This document shows, piece by piece, positions 20,312-21,991 of a DNA stretch of 21,991 nucleotides. The notes beneath the pieces were generated by a model, which worked only from the letters and a program-made list of their open reading frames with translations, ran no database searches and had not been told where the DNA came from. Origin of the DNA: Cristatella mucedo (Eukaryota; Bryozoa; Phylactolaemata; Cristatellidae); NCBI GenBank assembly GCA_009760855.2, contig WPIO01000587.1, positions 1-21,991 on the forward strand, read 5' to 3'. The position numbers were made by a program, and so were the translations under genes. Each line of letters begins with the position of its first letter. The stretch's first letter is position 1.

Positions 20312-21750
20312 TTAGGCAATCGTACTTGAATAAATCATTTCGGTTTGAGTTTTCAGCAGATCGCAGAATGTGAATACACCTCGATACTGCTCGTTATATC
20401 GTTTGATGACTTGCTGCCGAGTGCAGGGCATTGCATTAACCCATTCAAACGTGAATAACCTACTTTGCATGAGATTGCAGCAGATCGCACAATATCTAGA
20501 TACTTTAAATCGACTCGTCTCAGCGTGTGTTAGCTTGCAGCAGAGAGCAGCTCCTTGGTTTAAGCAATCGCACATGAATAACACATTTCGATTAAGTTTG
20601 TAGCTGATCGCTGCACAGAAAGACACCTCGATACAGCTCGTTATATCGTGTGATAACTTGCTGCAGATTGCGGCGCATTGCATAAGGCCATTCACACGTG
20701 ATTAGCTTATTTTGCATGTCTTCACCGCAAATCGCACAATATCTTGATACTTTAAATCGACCCGTCAGAGCGTGCAGTAGCTTGCATCAGAGTGCAGCTC
20801 CTTGCTTAAGGCAATCGCAATTTGAAAGCTCATTCTGCTTGCATTTGCAGCTGATCTCTGAATATGAAGACACCTCAATAGAGCTCGTAATAGCCTGTAA
20901 TAAGTTGCTGCAGAGTTCTGCCCTTTGCATTAAGCCATTCACACTTGAATAGATTATTTTGCATGAGTTCACAGCAAATCGCACAATATCTAGCTACTTT
21001 AAATCCAACCGTCGAAGCGTGCAGGAGCTAGCAGCAGCGTGCTGCACCTTGGCTTAGGCAATCACACTTGAATGATGAACTTTGCTTGATTTTGCAGCAT
21101 ATCGCGGAACATAAAGATACCTCGATACTGCACCTCATTCCGCGTGATAACTTGCTGCAGAGTGCGTTGCCTTGCATTAAGGCATTCACACTTGAATAGC
21201 CTACTGTGCATGAGATCGCAGCAGATTGCACAATATCTAGATACTTTTAAATCAACCCGTCTAACCGTGCGGTAGCTTGAAGCAGAGTGCAGCTCTTGGT
21301 TTAGGCAATCGCACTTGAATAATTCATTTCGCTTGAGTGTGCAGCAGATCACTGAATATAAAGACACCTCGATACTGCTCGTTATATCGTGTTATAACTT
21401 GCTGCAGATTGCGGAGCCTTGCATTAGGCCATTGACACTTGAATAGCTTATTTTGCATGACTTCACAGCAGATCGCACTATATCTAGATACTTTAAATCA
21501 ACCCATCAAGTCATGCAGTCGTCCGGAGATTAGTGCAGGCCTTCCTTTAGGCAATCGCACTTGAACAACTCATTTCGTTTGATTTTGCAGCATATCGCGG
21601 AACATAAAGATACCTCGATACTGCACCTTATTCCGTGGGATAACTTGCTGCAGAGTGAGGTGTTTTGCATTAAGCCAGTCACACTTGAATACCTTATTTT
21701 GCATGAGTTTACAGCAGATCGCACAATATCTGGATACTTTAAATCCACCC
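20290..21750. repeat. Block paired with 9,365-10,723, without the gap
   Basis: This is the intact version of the block interrupted by the N at 10,248. It contains the complete A monomer (landmark 21,231) that is missing there. Marks are as listed for the earlier copy. After about 21,750 it continues with CGTCGGAGCGTGCAGTAG, where the earlier copy has CGTCGAAGCTTGCATGAG. Confidence 0.85.
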
Positions 21751-21991
21751 GTCGGAGCGTGCAGTAGCTGGCAGCAGAGTGCAGCTCCTTGCTTAAGGCA
21801 ATCGCACTTGAATAACTCATTTCGAATGAGTTTGCAGAAGATCGCGGAATAAAAAGTCACCTCAATACTGCTCGTTATGGCGTGTGATAACTTGCTGCTG
21901 AGTGTAGTGCCTTGCATTAAGCCATTCTCACTTGAATAACCTATTTTGCACGAGATAGCAGGAGAATGCACAATATCTAGATACTTTAAAT
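21751..21991. repeat. Last dimer, related to the A-run variant
   Basis: The B at about 21,800-21,910 carries CATTTCGAATGAGTTTGC, GCAGAAGATCGCGG and GTGCCTTGC like the A-run B monomers, but reads ACTTGAATAACTC instead of the A run and AAAAAGTCACC instead of GTAAAGACACC. It is followed by TTCTCACTTGAATAACC and GATAGCAGGAGAATGC. The array runs off the window in the middle of an A monomer. Confidence 0.8.

Larger units (their letters stand above)
1..21991. repeat. Tandem array of a 247-bp dimeric satellite filling the window
   Basis: Head-to-tail array of alternating A and B monomers with no inserted unique sequence. The A landmark (CAATATCTAGATAC or variant) starts at, for example, 51, 299, 554, 807, 1212, 1459, 1710, 1957, 2205, 2451, 2698, 2944, 3313, 3560, 3806, 4053, 4300, 4547, 4795, 5042 and so on to 21,724 and 21,971. 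There are 89 in all, and 77 of 88 spacings are 244-251 bp. The exceptions are 255 and 253 (early diverged copies), 252 and 258 (5-bp and 11-bp insertions), 405, 394 and 408 (truncated A), 326 (partial B duplication) and 122 three times (hybrid monomers). All copies have the same orientation. No stretch over 300 bases falls outside the repeat. The family and host are not recognised; a eukaryotic heterochromatic location is inferred from size and structure only. Confidence 0.98.

Noticed and set aside
1-21991. Repeat-coding gene such as a Balbiani-ring or silk-like secretory protein, suggested by cysteine-rich repeats of about 240 bp
   Set aside because: Such genes keep frame across repeats. 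Here indels of 1, 2, 5 and 11 bp, half-monomer losses and the non-triplet unit length destroy any common frame.
1-21991. CRISPR array
   Set aside because: Units are contiguous 123-124-bp monomers related along their whole length, with no unique spacers between short identical repeats.
1-21991. Transposable element insertions within the array
   Set aside because: Landmark spacing leaves no room for an insertion; the largest excess over a dimer (161 bp) is fully explained by an extra B plus part of an A.

Overview
The whole 21,991-base window is one uninterrupted tandem satellite-DNA array. I see no protein-coding gene, RNA gene, transposon or unique single-copy sequence. The basic unit is a dimer of about 247 bp made of two related but clearly distinct monomers, A (about 124 bp) and B (about 123 bp), alternating head to tail in one orientation. 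I located 89 copies of an A-specific landmark (the AT-rich CAATATCTAGATAC core and its variants) from position 51 to 21,971. Of the 88 spacings, 77 lie between 244 and 251 bp. Almost all of the rest are explained by truncated, duplicated or hybrid monomers or small indels.

A long, non-coding tandem array with an N-marked join suggests an assembled eukaryotic nuclear genome, in a satellite-rich place such as centromeric, pericentromeric, subtelomeric or other heterochromatin. I do not recognise the satellite family and cannot name the organism. The open reading frames in the window are by-products of the repeat: they recur with the repeat, change frame from monomer to monomer, and both strands of the same monomers are open.

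Layout. 1-3,012: relatively diverged dimers, with a badly truncated A at 1,001-1,032. 3,013-3,135: a B/A hybrid monomer. 3,313-8,840: regular dimers, including a block (3,685-6,712) that recurs further on. 8,838-8,995: a 79-bp partial duplication of B. 9,365-10,723: a block that recurs near the end of the window, interrupted by a single N at 10,248 where about 101 bp of A are missing. 10,551-14,608: a rearranged second copy of 4,401-7,700, containing a jump back of exactly six dimers and a skip of exactly three. 14,609-14,647: a truncated A. 14,648-21,991: further dimers that are patchworks of variants seen earlier, with two more B/A hybrids (16,124-16,246 and 20,189-20,311) and a skip of two dimers near 18,240.

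Taken together the window records satellite evolution: two old monomers locked into a dimer, then repeated unequal exchange in whole-dimer steps, occasional exchange between A and B, and small indels that mark individual copies. The higher-order organisation is patchy rather than a regular repeat of fixed length.
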